Part shown: in pieces, positions 60,118 to 64,000 of the stretch
Position numbering within the stretch: the first letter of the stretch is position 1
Layout of the letters: every line of letters starts with the position of its first letter
Source of the DNA: Amphirosellinia nigrospora
Taxonomy: Eukaryota > Ascomycota > Sordariomycetes > Xylariales > Xylariaceae
Length of the DNA: 64,000 nucleotides
Direction of reading: 5' to 3'
NCBI GenBank assembly: GCA_004123355.1
Contig: SCHM01000006.1
Coordinates: 682,001 to 746,000, forward strand
The notes under the pieces: generated by a model
The model's input: the letters and a program-made list of their open reading frames with translations, nothing else
What the model was told of the DNA's origin: nothing
The model's database searches: none
Program-made: the position numbers and the translations under genes

Positions 60118-63100
60118 TCAAGGAGCATACCCACGATCCCTATCATCATAAAATGAAACAGCCTTCGTCTTCCCCTGCTGTGGTTGTTTCTGCTGTTGCT
60201 GCTGTTGTTGTTGGGCCCGGATGACCTCCGACCACGTCGGTCCGCGCTCATCATGCTGCGGCGCGACGACGAGGGCGCCGGAAGTGGCATTCCCCCCGCC
60301 GCGTGCCGTCGCCGGACTCGAGGGCGTCGGACTCGCTGTGCCGGGGACGTTAGTAGAGGGCGCGGCGGCGGCACTGCTTCGACGGCGGTCGCTGAATCGG
60401 CGGGGTGCCGGGGTGGACGTCTTTCGTAGCTTTTGTTCAGCTCTCGCTCTCTTTCGCGGTCTCTCTCCCGCTCGCGCTCCTGCTCACGATTGCGATCCCG
60501 GTCCCTACGCGGCAGCCACCTATCTCGCTCCCTCTCCTTTTCTCTGGGTCTTTCTCTCTCCTTTTCCCGTTCCCGTTCCCGCTCTCGCTCTCGCTCACGT
60601 TCACGTTCGCGCTCGCGATCAGCATCGCTCCCGTGGTAACTACTTCGCCTATCCGTCCTCGTCGCCCGGGGCGTGACGGTGGCGACCGTGGTGACGGTAT
60701 CCGAGCTCGCGGAATCTTCGTCGATGTCCTCGTCCGCGTCGCCGAGTTCGAAGCGTGTCGGGTGGTTCTTGGTTCTCAGGGCCACGACAGCCGATGATGA
60801 CAACGGCGGCGCTTGCTGTGGTTGGATGACGACTTCGGCCGGTCCGTACTGTCGATGCTCGTGATAGGAGTGGCGGTTATGCTGCTGGCAGTGAGGTCTG
60901 TGTGACGAGTCTGAATTGAAACTATCTCGGGCCCCGCCAGCAAGGTTCCCTGGAGGAAAAGTAGTCTGAATCCTTGCCAATGACCCGACAGATGAAGATG
61001 ACGGCAGTGGTTTCGGTGCTGGTGGTCCGGTGCCGATACTCTTGCCTCCACCGCCGCCACCACCATGAGTGGGAGCCGTAGTCGTTCGAGGCAAAGGCAC
61101 AGGAGGAGGCGGCAAATGCGGCGTCTTGCTGCTCCAGCCCGAGTCTAGTTTTAATGCGGATGGGACGTTAGCAAACGACCACCGTCTATTCTGCTCGGCG
61201 AACTGAAATGCCGACGTCGAAGATACTGGCGGTTTTGAGGCTGATACCAGGGAACTCGATCCCGAGGGCGGGGGCGTCAGGTTCAAATCACACAAGAGAT
61301 CCTCCACCGCGGCCGCGAGGAGCTTTCGCGATTTCGCGTCCGGTTTCACGGGGAAGAGGCTGCGGACGAATTGCCGCGGGAGTCTCTCGCCCCGGCCGGC
61401 ATTTCCTCCCGGGAGAGAGCCGGTTGGAAAGTACGAAGTTGGCGATGAGCATTGCACAGACGAGGTGACGAAGGTGTTGGTCGGCGATATAGGCGTCCCG
61501 TTGCCGGAAAGCACCATTACGGTGCTCGGGCCCGCGTTTGCATACAGGGCCATCTCACCAGCGATTTTATTCAGACGTCTCGCTTCCTCGTCCGGGTGCG
61601 CGAGGATGCATATCGTCAAGAACTGGGCGAAGCCTGCCGGCGTCAGGGCAGGGACGCAGGGTCGGGCCGAGCGCGGACGCGAGCGCAAGGCCTTCTGGGC
61701 GTTTGGGTTCTGCGCAGTCGCGGCCGGATGCAAGCTCGAGTACGAGCTCGAACGCGGGGCACGGGCGAAGCTGGACTGACCGTCGCCGTTACCGAGGAGA
61801 CGGACAATGCCGAGGGAGACCTGGCCAGGAAAGCCGCCTCGGCAGTCGACGGGGGCACGAGATAGTACTCGCAGTCGAGGTCTGCGAAGAAATCACCGAT
61901 TCTGTCGTGGTAGGTGGTTAATCTGTTGCTGCCGCTAGTAGTGGTCATGATAGCACTGCTCTCCCGCCGTGGGAAGATGTGGAAGATATCTACACGGTCA
62001 TTATAATGAGCAACCCAACAAGTGAGATCACCACTGCACGCGCCCAAAAGGGATGCTCACCCTCAAACGGATGCACCTCGCCCTCGATCCTGAATCGCGA
62101 ATACAACAATCCCAGCTTCTCGGGCGTGACGATCACTCCGCCCCGGGGCGAGAATTCCTCAGCCTAGATAGCACGCGCGCGTTAGGTCAGTCTCCGCCTG
62201 GGCTCCCGAAGCGCGATATGATTCGATTAAGGAGGGTAGGAAGAAAGTGCTAAAATCATACCAAACAACGTGCCAGCCCCCTGAGCACTTGGCCCAACCT
62301 GGCCGTGGCAAAGCCATTTCCGTCAAATAGCACTCCCCACTCGGAGACAGGCTCGCCGGCCGAGCTTGACACGCGGCGATACATAGACCAAGGGTCTTCT
62401 TGGCCGGAGCTGAGGCTGGTCCTGGAATAGGGTTACGGGAGAGCATCACATTATCGCTGAATCTGACCCCTGGTTTCGGAGGCTCAGGTTTCGCAGCCGT
62501 GGTGGGAGGCACTAGAGAGAGTGGTGGCGCAGAGGTAGAGGTAGTAGATGAAGGAGAGGGGGAGGGCGTGGGCGTGGCGTGGGCGTGGGCGTGCGTGTGG
62601 TGGAGGTGCGGTCCGAGCCGCTACCCGGCACCGTCGTCGTTGGCGAGTATGATCCGTCATCACTCCCGCCATGCGTTGACTTGGCGGGAGTGTCGGCATG
62701 CGAGGACCCCTTCTCCTGGCCGTTGGCTCCGACGTTAGTGCCTATACGACTGGCGCCACCGTCGTCACTCGCAGGCTTTCGGGAGCCATCTCTAGGCGTA
62801 TAGGCGCCGAGGACTATATCCGGCGTGTCAGGTCACCCGTCGGAAGAGGATATGGTGGTATTAAGCTTATACTCTGCCCGATAAGCTAGGCAGCTACTTA
62901 CATTCCTGTCTGATAACCTTTCTAATCTCGTCCATGAGATCATTAGAAAATTCTCTAGGGCCTAGAGATGGTCGTAGATTAGGAATCTGCACCGAGACAG
63001 TCGTGTCGGCCTGTTTCCCAATTCCATGGACCTGTGATGGCCCATTCTGTATATAATGATCCGAGTTTTCGGCGATAGATGAAGTTGCTGAGCTAGTTGA

Positions 63101-63205
63101 CAGATTACGGGACGCGGTGGCATTCCCCATGCGAGTCTCGGAGGAGTTGGGTAGTGCTCCTCCCGACTCCAACTGAGCTTGGTGTTGAGACTTTCCGTCA
63201 GTCAT
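60118..63205 (-). CDS. DUF7514-type fungal protein with long Arg-Glu repeat
   Basis: A large protein of unknown function. Exons: 63205-62902, 62813-62262, 62163-62061 and 61989-60118. The N-terminus MTDGKSQHQAQLESGGALPN ends in LMDEIRKVIRQE. Exon 2 is disordered (YTPRDGSRKPASDDGG) and reaches EPPKPGVRFSDNVMLSRNP. The DUF7514 fold then starts with WGVLFDGNGFATARLGQVLR, followed by AEEFSPRGGVIVTPEKLGLL, RIGDFFADLDCEYYLVPPST, VPALTPAGFAQFLTICILAH, RLPRQFVRSLFPVKPDAKSR and KLLAAAVEDLLCDLNL. The long tail is Pro/Ser/Gly-rich, with about 65 residues of alternating Arg-Glu/Asp (roughly 60430-60630). It ends RGPTWSEVIRAQ, eight glutamines, KAVSFYDDRDRGYAP. Frame changes lie near 62540, 62390, 61880-61690 and 60310. 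The alternative minus-strand end at 60039 belongs to a shifted frame. The plus-strand Arg-Ser-like frame is a shadow of the Arg-Glu repeat. Confidence 0.82.
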
Positions 63206-64000
63206 TTTGTGTCTCGGTCAAATCAACTAGAACGACTTCCATGTCACGATGGTATATTTGTGAAGAATCAACCTTAGCAAATTAACCCCTTTAAATGGCC
63301 CAGAGCATCAATCACGACCGGCTCATGTTTATGAACTACGGTCTGGGCAGCAATGTATCGGAGGGTGACCCCACGGTAGCATAATAAGCCGTCAACGACT
63401 TCAGGCAGCATCTCTCCCTCCCAGTGGCACGGAATTTGACTTTGGTACAACGGCTGTAGCCCGAGTTGGGCGAATGGCATGACCTCTGCGACATCGTTGC
63501 TACACCTATCAGCCCGTGGTAAGTAGCAGTGGTGAGTAGTAGCCGGGCGATGGAGATGCCTGTCCGCCTGCAAGCAGCCGTCTTGCAGGAACATAATCCC
63601 TGCTTTTCCAGCTTGTGTTGTCGGGAAAGACGCATCTACCCTCAGACCCTTACCTTACGGCCCAAGATTTGCACTTTTCGGAGCAACAACTACCATTTGT
63701 AATCTGACAAACCAGGATCATCCAGCCTATAGGGGATTTGTTAACCCTCTAGAACATCATCGGCCTGCATTGCAGAAAATGACTTTAGGCTTCAGCAATA
63801 CTTGGGGGAGCGTATTTGTCGCCACACATTTTTAGTATCATCGCGCATGATCGCATTTCATTGTCAGCAAACCTATTGCTATGTGGGTGGCCTGATCCGC
63901 AGACAACTTGCGAGTAACCATCGGGTAACAACCCGCGACAGACCCAGATCCTTCTTACCACAATTCCCATGTCCGTCCTCCTGTAAACATCAAGACGGTC
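63206..64000. other. Right-edge spacer
   Basis: Probable promoter of the DUF7514 gene followed by DNA in which I see no supported gene. Frames up to 106 codons (63274-63594, minus) have no motif. Confidence 0.5.

Noticed and set aside
60433-60676. Plus-strand frame rich in Ser-Arg that mimics an SR splicing protein
   Set aside because: It is the exact antisense of the Arg-Glu repeat in the DUF7514 gene, whose flanking text is clearly conserved on the minus strand.
1-64000. Bacterial-type features (operons, Shine-Dalgarno sites, CRISPR, riboswitches)
   Set aside because: Introns, gene families and spacer structure are fungal; no repeat-spacer array or polycistronic layout is present.

Overview
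The window is nuclear DNA of a filamentous ascomycete (Pezizomycotina, most likely Sordariomycetes). Genes are single transcription units on both strands. They carry short GT..AG introns of about 50 to 120 bases and are separated by long, AT-richer spacers. The products are eukaryotic: Tsr1, Utp7, Trm9, tubulin cofactor B, a Zn2Cys6 regulator, a RING-H2 ligase and a GH128 glucanase. I saw no rRNA, tRNA, CRISPR array, intact transposon or viral relic. I place 18 protein genes, about one per 3.5 kb.

Layout. 1.7-2.9 kb: conserved hypothetical (-). 8.7-15.0 kb: housekeeping block with UreG (+), TSR1 (-) and UTP7 (+); TSR1 and UTP7 are both ribosome-biogenesis factors and share a 562-base divergent promoter. 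15.3-18.9 kb: two oxidoreductases, Gfo/Idh/MocA (-) and aldo-keto reductase (+). 20.6-24.0 kb: Trm9-like tRNA wobble methyltransferase (+) convergent with a Myb/SANT protein (-). 29.5-30.4 kb: tubulin cofactor B (+). 33.6-35.3 kb: membrane RING-H2 protein (+). 37.5-38.7 kb: secreted GH128-type glucanase (-). 43.5-47.3 kb: Upc2-like Zn2Cys6 regulator (+) and a conserved protein with a polyglutamine tract (+). 48.2-50.4 kb: small-molecule methyltransferase (-) divergent from a tiny PLDc_N membrane protein (+). 52.3-59.4 kb: two unrelated MFS transporters (+). 60.1-63.2 kb: DUF7514-type protein with a long Arg-Glu repeat (-).

The most striking property is that most of the longer conserved genes do not read through in one frame. 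Homology-like protein text jumps frame repeatedly, usually where one base of a short C, G, A or T run appears to be missing or extra. Three shorter genes (methyltransferase, PLDc_N protein, tubulin cofactor B) splice perfectly. I read this mainly as an indel-prone, unpolished assembly rather than biological decay. Gene boundaries below are therefore spans, with exon joints given where splice sites are clear.

I found no convincing new multi-gene system. The items most worth a second look are the TSR1/UTP7 promoter, the chains of micro-exons, the Arg-Glu-repeat DUF7514 protein, the His-rich N-termini of UreG and the glucanase, and several large gaps without recognisable genes.
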